Source: a virus
DNA length: 36,220 nt
Virus record (IMG/VR): IMGVR_UViG_3300045581_000040
Coordinates: 1-36,220 of that record
Direction: 5' to 3' (one strand)
Shown here: positions 21,801 through 30,138 of the stretch, piece after piece
Layout: each line of letters opens with the position of its first letter
Position numbering within the stretch: the first letter of the stretch is position 1
Position numbers and translations under genes: made by a program
The notes under the pieces: model-generated
Databases searched by the model: none
What the model was told of the DNA's origin: nothing
Seen by the model: only the letters and a program-made list of their open reading frames with translations

Positions 21801-24392
21801 TTTGCCAAAGTATTCTTCAGCAGTAACAATTTCTTTTTGTTTTACAAGTCTGCCAGATTCATCTACAAACTCTATTTCAACTTCCTTCATACCCTGAAGG
21901 TATTTACGTTCAGCAGCAGTTCTAAACTTGGCAGGGTTTCTTCCGACCAAATTTAAGAAGGCTTCTTTTACTAAGCCCTGTGATGTGTTATTACCAGTAA
22001 TAGCAGTCTGAATATTGCTTATCTTTCTACCTTTACCTGATAGAAAGTCAAAAAGCATTCCAGGGCTAGAGACGTTAGCCAAAATTGTAGCCTCATCAGC
22101 GGCTGCTTTAATACCTAACTTAGGAAATAGCAACATAAATACTATGCCACGGTTGATAGCCTTAGATAAAGCGGTATTAGTACTACCTGAGTAGTACATA
22201 TACCCAATTTTCTTGATTAAATTCTTAGTACCTTTACCATACTTAAACTCAGCAGCACGACCCGCACCTTTAATACCGCCACCCATACTGTTATAGATAT
22301 CTTTAAGGGTGTTATCAAAAGGCATAAGAGTTATACCTTCTGTGGTGTGGAAGAAAGCAGAAGGTCCAGGTGGTAGTGTCTCTATATCCTGAAACTTATT
22401 AAAAACAGATGGAACATCGGCTGTATAATCTGCAATACTTGCAAGTTCTGTATTGATATATCTGCTTTGTAGTATGGCATCACGCAACTCTATACCTTGC
22501 GGGGTAAATGCAGCACCAGCAGAGTCTAACCATAACTTGTCTAGGTTAAACATCATATTAATTCTGTCGGCTTTAGAAGCCATTTTATATTGTTGAACTA
22601 TAAATTCTGCACGAAGTCTATCTCCAGTTATAAGACGAACATAACTTCTTAATGCATCTATACTTTTATCAACAAGAGATTCAGCCCAGAATATCTGAAT
22701 ACCTTCTGCTGGCATACGGGCTAGTTGTTCACCAAATGCTCTGGCAATATCTTTTCTTGCGTAGTTTTTAGGCTTAACTAAACTATCTAAAACTGAATCA
22801 TTCTTGTTGATTAGGTTTAACATTTCTTCTGGAGTGTTAGCAGCAGATAAATTTGGGCGGGAAAGCATTGCTTTTTCTACATCAGCCCAAGTTTCTACTA
22901 ATTCACCAGGCAAAGGCTTGGCACCAATAACCATATCACGGTCTAAACCGTGAAATACCTTGGCTAGGTTAGCCCTTAAACCATTAACCATCTTCCGAGT
23001 GCGGGTTTGTAGCGCTACAGAACCCTCACGGAAGGTAATAATATTATTTACTTTACCATTGATTAGATAGTTTAGATTTTCCCCAGTCTCAAACCATCTA
23101 AACCAAGTGTCCATATCTGTAACTGGTACTTCTTCGCCTGCTTTTTTAACAGTAGACTGAACAAGTAGACCTAAAAGGTTATCGTCATCATATTCTGGGT
23201 GGTCCAAAGCAATTTTTGTTCTTGCGCGACCAGCATCTAGTACATTATTTTTATTTAATGCATCACGGTATGAGTTTAAATCTGTTAAGAAGGACTCACT
23301 CTTAGCAACAAAGGCTGGTTCTTGAAAAAGTTCTTGGACTCTTTTAACCTTTAACGCACCATCAGTAATTGATTTTAGTTCATCTGCAGTCTTAACAGAC
23401 TGAAATGTAGCCAAACCTCTAGAACCACCAAATGTAACGTATGTAAGTGGGTCTATATAAAAAGTAGCAGCAATATCTAGACCAGTTGAAGGGTCACCGT
23501 ACCCTTGACCAAACAATTTTTCGGTAACAAACTCACCATATTTGTTTCTTTTAACACCACGCATACCACCAATGCTTAGAACGGCAGAGGCAAAGGTATC
23601 TCTAACCATATCACCAGCAGAAGGTTTTTCTTTATATGGTGCAAACTTACCAGCCCAGTCTACAATTCTGGAACCAATGTTAATTTTTTGACGACTATAA
23701 CGGTCTACAATTTCCTGAAACTCTGGAGTACCAACTTTAAAGTAAGCATTAGCCATATCATCATCAATAGTGCCATACTCACGGAATATATCTAGAACAT
23801 TTTTGCCATCTAGTATGCCTCTGACTAAGACACCAGTAGCAGGATTATATTCATTATCTAGTCGTTCAATGCCCTCTTGGTTCCATTTATTGTAACCATT
23901 CCAGCCTTCTGACCAAAAGTTACCGCTAGTTACTTTTTCAATAGCAGCAGCACCAGCAAAAGGTGCTTTAACAGATTCTTTAATTTTATTACCAGCATTA
24001 AGAACATTAAGTGCAGTATTTTCAACAGCACTAATATATGCTTTACCTATCTTCTCAAGAGAACGTAGTGGGTTAGTAACCCAAAGTTTGCTGCTAAATA
24101 AATATTTCTTAATTACATTTTCATTAGGCTTATGATAATCAGCCTCTGGGTTTAAGCCAATAAGGGCTTTTTGAATATTAGGGTCTAAACGTGCAAAGTT
24201 ATCTTTAGCCTGAGCAGGGTCGGAGTCTGTTGATAAAATATAATTAAGGTTAGATAACTTAGCCATACCATCTAGATATGTCTGTTCTTCTAAAGTAAAG
24301 TTACCAGCATTTCTAACCTGAATAAGTTCTGGATTGTTTTTAAGCGTATCCATATTCAGAGATACTGGAATAAAACCCTTATTGTCTGCCAT
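18810..24392 (-). CDS. Giant virion protein (1860 residues), probable internal or ejection protein
   Basis: The largest gene in the window. It is helix-rich with no long repeats. No signal peptide, SLT, NlpC or RNA-polymerase motif is apparent to me. Hydrophobic stretches occur at several points (for example RGIVFMLLFPKLGIKAAA and FWQDIAPAIVMLANPLYS), which could be amphipathic or membrane-interacting. Basic helices such as RFIRAAEDYSKRTLRWMLR stand in the middle of the second half. Its position between portal and capsid genes resembles sites where large ejection proteins or large polyvalent proteins are encoded. It could be an internal core protein delivered into the host on infection. Distinguishing this from a tape-measure role needs structure prediction. 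Confidence 0.7.
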   Translation of the reverse strand: MADNKGFIPVSLNMDTLKNNPELIQVRNAGNFTLEEQTYLDGMAKLSNLNYILSTDSDPAQAKDNFARLDPNIQKALIGLNPEADYHKPNENVIKKYLFSSKLWVTNPLRSLEKIGKAYISAVENTALNVLNAGNKIKESVKAPFAGAAAIEKVTSGNFWSEGWNGYNKWNQEGIERLDNEYNPATGVLVRGILDGKNVLDIFREYGTIDDDMANAYFKVGTPEFQEIVDRYSRQKINIGSRIVDWAGKFAPYKEKPSAGDMVRDTFASAVLSIGGMRGVKRNKYGEFVTEKLFGQGYGDPSTGLDIAATFYIDPLTYVTFGGSRGLATFQSVKTADELKSITDGALKVKRVQELFQEPAFVAKSESFLTDLNSYRDALNKNNVLDAGRARTKIALDHPEYDDDNLLGLLVQSTVKKAGEEVPVTDMDTWFRWFETGENLNYLINGKVNNIITFREGSVALQTRTRKMVNGLRANLAKVFHGLDRDMVIGAKPLPGELVETWADVEKAMLSRPNLSAANTPEEMLNLINKNDSVLDSLVKPKNYARKDIARAFGEQLARMPAEGIQIFWAESLVDKSIDALRSYVRLITGDRLRAEFIVQQYKMASKADRINMMFNLDKLWLDSAGAAFTPQGIELRDAILQSRYINTELASIADYTADVPSVFNKFQDIETLPPGPSAFFHTTEGITLMPFDNTLKDIYNSMGGGIKGAGRAAEFKYGKGTKNLIKKIGYMYYSGSTNTALSKAINRGIVFMLLFPKLGIKAAADEATILANVSSPGMLFDFLSGKGRKISNIQTAITGNNTSQGLVKEAFLNLVGRNPAKFRTAAERKYLQGMKEVEIEFVDESGRLVKQKEIVTAEEYFGKSPEEILVQDAVAKYGKGISDKDAKWLQDYFLLTGDNVSDSIFGSIIGATFGDSMALSTGLAKEMYGKSVLTQALEKNGRKILSKPYLDKYNQLTQAEKNLAHFKYFYLLFSKNKKYGVNLPELFFQTNALKTEKDVDTFVQYAMSSFGWNKLKPKPDLAKKINDTFGQSSILRNAGKTEEEISKIIILNAAKEMRHVFHGGSGFNENLLKLIQDKVWAAKEKVNKSQAFAEKRMLQREAAGVGEVLSAQELLKREKYYRESITYTKAIDKITDEEFYEAIKGFELTGPIKTDIDFDAIAAFDKNQPNFIDKVMSKGWDWMDRQVNDVVRSDIFMLKMLEQRSLLEANEELLVKHLISEGATPDNAAVQASTMMANQAMHNAADEMLKYVDNPALRSQLAFNMRVIGRFIRAAEDYSKRTLRWMLRHPESIPYRIGHLGHAADGSGITYDDQDGNKYVVIPNDGLFWQDIAPAIVMLANPLYSITALGKMGADKVLNGTSIKDSPYWGFFKQAEWNQYTLKVSLLNPSYSEDAGTYTFTGPNMSVPIAGIRDFLVGVATKNEAPNLYNFGLSLDNILLGQVADNTNLLRSTIPPAISNYYKFLTGDYKDNQGAIAAYQAISMIQYNDKTRKRPEDFLNKEGVYDASKAQEFLNSWRIQTANILGNKAAANTIFGAPLQLGSPDIPNYLRKNGTVTFTKEYGDILRGVLQFNQENGFPLGDPYTVAVALHAQERPDKLIFQVNKDLKESKVAINYTQETLTWAIANRKFVEKFPNAGWIFAPNIGEYDPKVISYMQAADLLPPDKDPFDWNNKALRQYIEKTTVAKLISEYYQYDRDAENLLNDPNNPNRNFSNYRQEVKANAAAQKEALLNSNPLFKAVQGRENFQTVEELRSHFNELRTIVSDENYPKGVTPETKKLLKTMVRSASELLIVAETKTVSGQYMGDTELERQVTAMYSEYKKIAGTNAILGEAWSGVIQPLLDKVYDIPFRVVRKPGD

Positions 24393-24395
24393 AGG

Positions 24396-24800
24396 TTATT
24401 TATTCATTCTGTTGTATAAAAACTCTGCTATTCCGCTCTGGTCATACTGAAGTGCTTTTTCTAAAGTTGAACGCATAGATACTGGTTGTGGTGTAACAAT
24501 TGAAGGTCCAGGACCTGCACCCCAACTAGAGCCAAAAGAAATTGGTTGTTCTGTAAATTGTGTAGGTGCTGTAAGGTCAATCATTTCTGGTGCAGGCATT
24601 GCTGGACCAGCAGCCATTTCAGCGCCTTGTTGTTGTTCTACATAACCACCTTCGCCATATGTGGTATCTGGATAACGCATAGGAGTTTGAGCAGGACCGC
24701 CATCTGTTCTAGCAGATAATGCTCCAGGACCAGAAACAGGCGCAGGATTAGACGGTCTACGGTATCCACCTCTGTTGTCACTAGGTTGCATCATTGACAT
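24396..24800 (-). CDS. Disordered Pro/Gly-rich small protein
   Basis: A 134-residue protein with low-complexity sequence for most of its length (RRPSNPAPVSGPGALSART, AAGPAMPAPEMIDL) and a single helix at the C-terminus (RSTLEKALQYDQSGIAEFLY). The pattern of a disordered arm with a terminal helix resembles proteins that bind the portal or clamp to other head proteins. It sits between the giant protein (3-base gap) and the acidic micro-ORF. The family is not recognised. Confidence 0.6.
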   Translation of the reverse strand: MSMMQPSDNRGGYRRPSNPAPVSGPGALSARTDGGPAQTPMRYPDTTYGEGGYVEQQQGAEMAAGPAMPAPEMIDLTAPTQFTEQPISFGSSWGAGPGPSIVTPQPVSMRSTLEKALQYDQSGIAEFLYNRMNK

Positions 24801-24893
24801 TTAATCGTCCTCTTCTTCATAGATATCATCATCTTCAATAGTTGGAGAAGGTAATCCCCATAATGGTTGTGGAACAATCCTGCTAATCGTCAT
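24801..24893 (-). CDS. Acidic 30-residue micro-protein
   Basis: The gap between two annotated-size genes is filled by a frame that starts with ATG at 24893, inside the last 11 bases of the upstream gene. It ends with TAA at 24801, directly before the next gene's ATG. The peptide begins MTISRIVPQPLWGLPSPTIE and ends in DDDIYEEEDD. A Trp/Pro hydrophobic head plus an acidic tail is typical of short linear motifs that dock on another protein. Exact joining to both neighbours makes chance unlikely. I recall similar PQPLWGLPS text from related environmental phages, but cannot confirm it here. Confidence 0.6.
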   Translation of the reverse strand: MTISRIVPQPLWGLPSPTIEDDDIYEEEDD

Positions 24894-25140
24894 CTTCATC
24901 TTCGTCTAGATAACGCTTTAACTCATCTTCACTTGGTGAGCGATAATCAACCCAGTTTGGATATGAAGTTTTATCCATAACAAAACTAAGTGCTAGTTCA
25001 GATTTAAAACCTGCTTTAAGTAAGGCTTTGTAATATTCATTAAGCCAAATACAATACATTTCTAACGCTGTATATTCTTCATTTTCTACAGTTTTAGGTT
25101 TACGTTTACGTGGCTGTGCTTTCTTTTTACGCGGTGGCAT
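24883..25140 (-). CDS. Small basic-acidic phage protein
   Basis: An 85-residue protein with a strongly basic start (MPPRKKKAQPRKRKPKT), a helical middle (TALEMYCIWLNEYYKALLKA) and a strongly acidic end (LKRYLDEDEDDD). This dipolar layout suggests an electrostatic adaptor, for example between DNA and the portal, but no family is recognised. It lies two bases after the portal gene and overlaps the acidic micro-ORF by 11 bases. Confidence 0.65.
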   Translation of the reverse strand: MPPRKKKAQPRKRKPKTVENEEYTALEMYCIWLNEYYKALLKAGFKSELALSFVMDKTSYPNWVDYRSPSEDELKRYLDEDEDDD

Positions 25141-25142
25141 TA

Positions 25143-26891
25143 TTACCTCCGTGCTGTAGTTCTAGCACTGGCGCTACCAGAGCCACTAATTGATAAGTTA
25201 GAAAGTAATGTTTGTAGTGATGGTGGAGCACCTTGAGCGGGAGAGCCTCCTACTGGCGCAGCGGGAGCAGGGGACGGTTGCTCAACCATTTCAGGAGCAC
25301 CAGCAGGAGGTAATTCTTCAGGGGCAAACAAATCTTCTACGGCATCTTCAATCTGAATACCTTTTTGACGTGCCTTAATTACACCAGCAATCTTATTAAT
25401 TACTCCACTAACATCCATACCATTAGATGCTAGTTGTGGAATTGTCTGTGTGTATTGTTGAAGTGAAGCAATTAGCGCTGTGCGCAAATCTTCTACTTCA
25501 ATCTTTTCTTGTTCCTGAGTTACGTTAACTCCAAATGGTAATTCACGCTGTGCTAAATCTTTAGAGATTAACTTGCCGCCAAGGGCTTGTAGCATAAAGA
25601 TAAGACCTTGTGCTGGGTTAAGTCCTGCCAACATTCCATAGCGAACATCGGCTGAGTAATCCATCTTAATATCTTTAGATGGTATGTAATCAATACTATA
25701 AGGGGAACCAGCGTCTACACCACGAATAGTCTTTGTAAAGTTGAAATATCTTTCATCAACTTCAAAACATAAACTAATAACATCGCGTAGTGCTGAAGCA
25801 AAGATAGCCTGAGCAGACTTGACCTGTGTGTCAAATCCTCCCATAAGTGCCTGCACACCTTGTCCAGTGATAATGCTGGCATCAATATTTCCTGTACGTC
25901 CCTCTGGATAGCGTGTTCCAGTTCTAAGTTCTTGCTGTAGCAATTGCTGTTCAGTAAATGCTCCAGCAGGAATGTTTAAGTCAACTCGGCGTACGCCTGC
26001 TGGTTGGGCAGTGCGAATAATCGCATCTGGTCCAACTGACAAATCGTTGACATCTTGAGGCACAACAATTGGTGCTTGTACTGATTTTTCCGCTGCTTCC
26101 ATTGCAAGTAATGCAAACCTATTGCGAAGCAACTGAATACCAAGTACATCATCAAACTGTCCACGCATCTCGCCATCTAGAGAAGGTCGTTTAGCAATAA
26201 CAACCATCATCTTGTTTAGCGGATTAAGTGCCTGTGATAGTACTAGATTATTTCTAGACGGAACATACACAATAGATTGTTCCGAATCGTAATATCGGAT
26301 AACTTCTATTTGTGCATTTAAGTCTTGGTTATAACCTTCTCTCCCAAGAAGAGCCATCTCAAACTCAGGAAAGTTCGCTACTAATTCTCCAATGGACATA
26401 TAGTAACGTTTTGCGAAGGCAATACAGCGCCCATAGCGGTCAAACTCTGGGTAAGCGCCCACGGGGTTTTCTATTCGTATGCGCGGTAGCCCTGCTTCTT
26501 CGTCAAGTTCTACAACGAACGGGACGAAACCAAATGTGATGTACATATCGGCACCTGTGTACATCTGGACTTGTAAGTCCGAGTGAGCAAAATAATTAGC
26601 GGCAATCCGAGTACGCTTGTCAGCAAAAGCCCTAGCACGGTCAGATGCTTGATTTGCTGCCGAACAGTTAACGGATGGTAGTGGTGCCATAACTTCGGAT
26701 AGGTCACGGGCAACAATGTCAATAAAATTCGCAACGACATTTGTATCTACGCCTTCAGGAAAAAAGTCTGGGTATACAGAAGAAATCTCACCTTTACGTA
26801 CAGCAAGAACATCTTGTTGTCTGGCATCTCTGCCAGCAGCACGTTGACGTAGTGAATCTACACGTGCATTGATTTGCTCTATAGATAGCAT
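25143..26891 (-). CDS. Portal protein
   Basis: A 582-residue protein in the expected position after the terminase. It opens with SIEQINARVDSLRQRAAGRD, and has an N-terminal helical/beta body with VDTNVVANFIDIVARDLSEV and GADMYITFGFVPFVVELDEE, followed by a long helical stem region. The last 60 residues are a Pro/Ala/Gly tail (GAPEMVEQPSPAPAAPVGG). These are consistent with a podovirus-type portal ring at the unique vertex. I start it at ATG 26891, which makes a TGATG overlap with the upstream stop; the TTG one codon earlier is less likely. No motif by itself proves the family, so the assignment is partly positional. Confidence 0.75.
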   Translation of the reverse strand: MLSIEQINARVDSLRQRAAGRDARQQDVLAVRKGEISSVYPDFFPEGVDTNVVANFIDIVARDLSEVMAPLPSVNCSAANQASDRARAFADKRTRIAANYFAHSDLQVQMYTGADMYITFGFVPFVVELDEEAGLPRIRIENPVGAYPEFDRYGRCIAFAKRYYMSIGELVANFPEFEMALLGREGYNQDLNAQIEVIRYYDSEQSIVYVPSRNNLVLSQALNPLNKMMVVIAKRPSLDGEMRGQFDDVLGIQLLRNRFALLAMEAAEKSVQAPIVVPQDVNDLSVGPDAIIRTAQPAGVRRVDLNIPAGAFTEQQLLQQELRTGTRYPEGRTGNIDASIITGQGVQALMGGFDTQVKSAQAIFASALRDVISLCFEVDERYFNFTKTIRGVDAGSPYSIDYIPSKDIKMDYSADVRYGMLAGLNPAQGLIFMLQALGGKLISKDLAQRELPFGVNVTQEQEKIEVEDLRTALIASLQQYTQTIPQLASNGMDVSGVINKIAGVIKARQKGIQIEDAVEDLFAPEELPPAGAPEMVEQPSPAPAAPVGGSPAQGAPPSLQTLLSNLSISGSGSASARTTARR

Positions 26892-27898
26892 CAAGTTATC
26901 TCTCTCTTACGACGTTCTTGTTCAGCCAACATTTGTTTATATGAGAACATACCTTCTAAAACAACTCCTGCAAAACCAAGTACTCCGCCACCGTTAAACT
27001 TGGGTAGATTAACAGTAGGTGGTTTATAACTACCACGAGTTACACCTTTACCAACTTTAGGTGTTTGAGCCTTAGCAGCATTTCTTGCTTCTTGTTCAAT
27101 AATCATTTGTATTGCTTTGCGTTCTTTAGGTGTTAACTCTTTAAACGTTCTTTGATAAAGACGCTCAGCATAGGCTTCTGATTTAGCAGAAGCAGGACTT
27201 GCTTTGCCAATTGCTTCAGCAGGTTTTCTAACTCTTGGGTTAGTCTCTGCTGCTTTAGCCTGAGTCTCCCAATCCTTTATCGCTTCAGACCTTAAACGCT
27301 CTGCTTCAGCAGCAGCCTTGCGGTCTTGAACAGCACGGGCTTCTGGACTTAATCCAGTAATTTTTTCATATTGGCTTTTACCAGTAGGACTTTCGCCAAA
27401 CAAATTACTAGAGCCATCTTTGAACTCTACTTTAATACCTAAATCTTTTGCTACTTGTTTTACCTGTGCAGGTGAAAGATAAATTGTTTTACCTTGGTAT
27501 TGCACAGCACGATAGCCAGTTGCCTCAAATTGTTCTCTTGTTGGAATTGCTTTAGCCAACATAGTGCCAGGTTGCTTTACATCTTTAGAAATTGGCGCTT
27601 TAGATAGTTCTTCCCAGAGCAACTCTTTAGCCTGATTATAAGCAATACCGCGTTCTCTAGAAATACGCTTAGCAATATTATCTATCTGCTTAGCAGTTAA
27701 TTTCTGTCCCTCACGCTTTACAAACAGAGGCGGCTTCTTAGTTTCTCTAGCCTTTAACTCTTCTGCTTCTGCAGTAGTTAGTTGCGGAAAGTTGGTCACC
27801 TTGCCAGGTCTACCAAATGGAGCCTTTGACATTTCACGAATAGCCTCACGGACATCTGATGTCAGACGTGGGGTTATCTTCTTAGGTGACTTTGCCAT
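26891..27898 (-). CDS. Helical Ala/Lys-rich protein between terminase and portal
   Basis: A 335-residue protein of unknown family. It is rich in charged helices (AAAEAERLRSEAIKDWETQ, IEQEARNAAKAQTPKVGKG) with a small beta segment (YRAVQYQGKTIYLSPAQ). The C-terminus has a hydrophobic GGVLGFAGVVLEGMFSYKQ segment that may insert in a membrane or pack in the head. I use the ATG at 27898, which leaves 5 bases after the terminase stop with GGATAGGAACA as ribosome-binding site. The longer frame would overlap the terminase. It may be a terminase accessory, an internal protein or a protease-like factor; I see no protease motif. Confidence 0.6.
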   Translation of the reverse strand: MAKSPKKITPRLTSDVREAIREMSKAPFGRPGKVTNFPQLTTAEAEELKARETKKPPLFVKREGQKLTAKQIDNIAKRISRERGIAYNQAKELLWEELSKAPISKDVKQPGTMLAKAIPTREQFEATGYRAVQYQGKTIYLSPAQVKQVAKDLGIKVEFKDGSSNLFGESPTGKSQYEKITGLSPEARAVQDRKAAAEAERLRSEAIKDWETQAKAAETNPRVRKPAEAIGKASPASAKSEAYAERLYQRTFKELTPKERKAIQMIIEQEARNAAKAQTPKVGKGVTRGSYKPPTVNLPKFNGGGVLGFAGVVLEGMFSYKQMLAEQERRKREIT

Positions 27899-27903
27899 TG
27901 TTC

Positions 27904-29790
27904 CTATCCGTAATTCTCTTGCCATTGCGCTGCAAAGGCATCATCCAGATTAATAGTCAAACGCTTTTCTCGTTGCGCTCTGGTTGCCCATCTATTATTG
28001 GCATACCGTTGCATCTGAGCATTCTGTTGCATAAACTCACGACATCTTAAAACAGCAAACCATAAAGCCATCACACAGTCGGTCTTGCCTCTGGTATCAG
28101 GTTTCCAAGTTAGTAATTGTTGAACTAAAGCCTTAAGCCCTTCAGAGCCTTCAGTGCTTGGTAACTCAATAAGGTTGTCTCTCTGGAACTTGCCATCTCT
28201 GATTGTTCCAAAGAGCGTAGACATTCCTGCGACTCCAAAGTTGGTGTCCCACTTGTTCTTGCCTGTGAAATGCGAATTAAGTCTGACACCATACCCAGCA
28301 AGCCATTGCTGTAAATCGGAGTCAAGTGAATACGCCTTCTGGTGTGCGTTAATCTCAACTCGTAGTTCTTGCGGGCGATACCTTTGAACAAACTCTTCAA
28401 TTGCTTCCCTAATCTTTTGTGGTGTAGGTTCTGCCATATTCAGAACATCTAACACATAAATCTTACCGTCATCACGATTATAGGTTGCAACAACAAAAGC
28501 AGCATTACCTGCCATAGCAGGGTCAAATCCAATAACGGTATAACCCTCAACTTGACTTGGGTGTCCTGCTGCGCCTGGTCTCAAAGGACCACGCTTTCTC
28601 ATCCCATTTATAGAACCCTGAACAAGTTCAGCGGGAAAAATGGAATCTTCTGTTACATCTTCCTGCTGGTAAACTAATGCCCAGGTGGACGGGGTTACTT
28701 CTCCGCGTCTTCTGTGTAATGTCTTTCCATCCCATTTAGGATACAGTCCGTCAGCGTCTGGCGTATCGTCATCGCCATCCCAAGGAACGTCACTTTTAGC
28801 CCAAAGCGTTTCCCAGTCTTCGGGTTTTTCAGCGTACTTAAGAACCGCAGGCATACCCATATAAGTAAAAGGAGACTTACCCCCCGACCAATGCTTCGGG
28901 TCACGGAGTTCTTTGTATAAGTCTGTCGGCGCAATTCTCGTCCCTACTACTAGCAACTTACCATTTTTGCCAAGACGAGTGATAACTTCTTTTTGTAGCC
29001 AGTTGATTTGCTTCTCATACTCGTGAGCATTGGCTGTAGTTATACAGTCGTCCAAAATTATTAGGTCGGCACGGGCACCGTAAATTTGACCACCCATACC
29101 GAGTGCCTGAATAGTCGGGTCCTTCTCGGATGAATTACGGGCATCGCTTCCCAAGTAGACGGTATCAACACGCCAGGTGTCGGAGTCTTCTTTCCATCCC
29201 CCTTCTGGTCCAAATGTTGTTTGCAACTTTAACCAGCGCGGGTGGCTTAACCTTTGTTTGATTGCGTACACGAACTCTCGTGCTTTGATTAACGTCTTAG
29301 AAACTACGATGATTCTAACGTTGGGATTTAACGCGATGCGGTAGGTAGAGTAGTTCACCGTGATAACGGTGGACTTAGCGTGCTCAGGCGGCACATTCAC
29401 AAGAAGGCGGTTAGGGTCGCCTTTCTCGTAAATCATACTAGGGTGGAGCCAACTAGGCTCCCGTCCCTCTAACAGGTCAATCCAATCTTGGTGATGGGGA
29501 AAGACCTTCTGTTCTAAAAACATCTCACTAAACTGTGGAAAACTAATTTCGTCCCTAGAAATACCCAAAGCGGTCAAGGACCGCTCTTTAGCGTCTTCCT
29601 TGGCTTGGGCTAGGTCAACGGCAAACTTCTTATCCCTCATCATCCAAATACGGATAGTGTCGGGTTGCTTGCCCACCTCAGCCATCGCTTTGTGGGGCGT
29701 CCAACCTTCAGAGACAAGGGCTATTACTTTAGCCTTTGCTGCTGCCATAGCCTCGGTCCGAGGGTTGTTATTGCCCTTCTGAAAAGTCAC
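27904..29790 (-). CDS. terL: Large terminase subunit (ATPase and nuclease)
   Basis: A 628-residue motor. The N-terminus (about 20-60) looks like a helix-turn-helix of the phage small-terminase kind (SEGWTPHKAMAEVGKQPDTI). The ATPase has a Walker A-like PPEHAKST (134-141), a Walker B LIILDD (243-248) and a coupling VGTR (282-285). The RNase H-like nuclease has GFDPAMAG with D423, VEIN with E479 and D571 in DCVMALW. All acidic residues expected for activity are present. I keep GTG at 29790 with weak GGGA spacing; ATG at residue 15 is possible. Fusion of the HTH to the large subunit may explain the missing separate small terminase. Confidence 0.9.
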   Translation of the reverse strand: MTFQKGNNNPRTEAMAAAKAKVIALVSEGWTPHKAMAEVGKQPDTIRIWMMRDKKFAVDLAQAKEDAKERSLTALGISRDEISFPQFSEMFLEQKVFPHHQDWIDLLEGREPSWLHPSMIYEKGDPNRLLVNVPPEHAKSTVITVNYSTYRIALNPNVRIIVVSKTLIKAREFVYAIKQRLSHPRWLKLQTTFGPEGGWKEDSDTWRVDTVYLGSDARNSSEKDPTIQALGMGGQIYGARADLIILDDCITTANAHEYEKQINWLQKEVITRLGKNGKLLVVGTRIAPTDLYKELRDPKHWSGGKSPFTYMGMPAVLKYAEKPEDWETLWAKSDVPWDGDDDTPDADGLYPKWDGKTLHRRRGEVTPSTWALVYQQEDVTEDSIFPAELVQGSINGMRKRGPLRPGAAGHPSQVEGYTVIGFDPAMAGNAAFVVATYNRDDGKIYVLDVLNMAEPTPQKIREAIEEFVQRYRPQELRVEINAHQKAYSLDSDLQQWLAGYGVRLNSHFTGKNKWDTNFGVAGMSTLFGTIRDGKFQRDNLIELPSTEGSEGLKALVQQLLTWKPDTRGKTDCVMALWFAVLRCREFMQQNAQMQRYANNRWATRAQREKRLTINLDDAFAAQWQENYG

Positions 29791-29798
29791 AGAACTGT
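29789..29798. promoter_or_regulatory. Operator-like dyad 1
   Basis: ACAGAACTGT is a palindrome except for its two central bases. It spans the GTG start of the terminase and lies just downstream of a TATAGT -10-like element on the minus strand (29810-29815). The same 10-base dyad returns in reverse complement at 29854-29863, and with one mismatch at 30139-30148. Confidence 0.45.
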
Positions 29799-29853
29799 CC
29801 CATCTACAAACTATACTGATAGTTATTACAGACAGTTAGAAACAGACAGCAAT

Positions 29854-29863
29854 ACAGTTCTGT
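29854..29863. promoter_or_regulatory. Operator-like dyad 2
   Basis: ACAGTTCTGT is the exact reverse complement of dyad 1, 65 bases away (start to start). It lies between the candidate late promoter's hairpins and the terminase. Two identical dyads at this spacing are typical of a repressor that binds cooperatively. Confidence 0.45.
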
Positions 29864-29912
29864 AACGCAAGCCTTAAAAGGCTTGCTACTATCAGTGGGC
29901 ACTTTGTGCCCC

Positions 29913-29942
29913 TATATAGTATTAATCCGTTCAAACAGCCAA
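29913..29942 (-). promoter_or_regulatory. Candidate sigma70-type promoter for the late operon
   Basis: On the minus strand TTGGCT (29942-29937) and TATATA (29918-29913) are separated by 18 bases, four of six matches each to -35 and -10. A transcript starting near 29906 would begin at the GGGCAC hairpin (29911-29897) and then pass the GCAAGCC hairpin and two dyads before the terminase. A second -10-like TATAGT at 29815-29810 has no matching -35. Confidence 0.35.
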
Positions 29943-30138
29943 TCCGAACGGTTTATAACCAAACTGTTATGTAAATCACAGAATAGACTATACCAAAATA
30001 GGACATAATAGGACAGGGCATAGGGGCTGTTTAGTTTGTACGGGAAAATCTTTTTCAGAGATACTCATACAGTTTAGCCCGCCATTAATCAGTGGCGGGT
30101 CAAAGTAGACTCAGTTCTATCAGTCACAGGCTACAGAT

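Noticed and set aside
29908-29924. Minus-strand TAATAC followed by TATATAGGGG resembles a T7 RNA polymerase promoter
   Set aside because: The spacing between the two blocks is about seven bases shorter than in T7 promoters, no T7-type RNA polymerase gene is in the window, and I found no second copy. A sigma70-type reading fits better.
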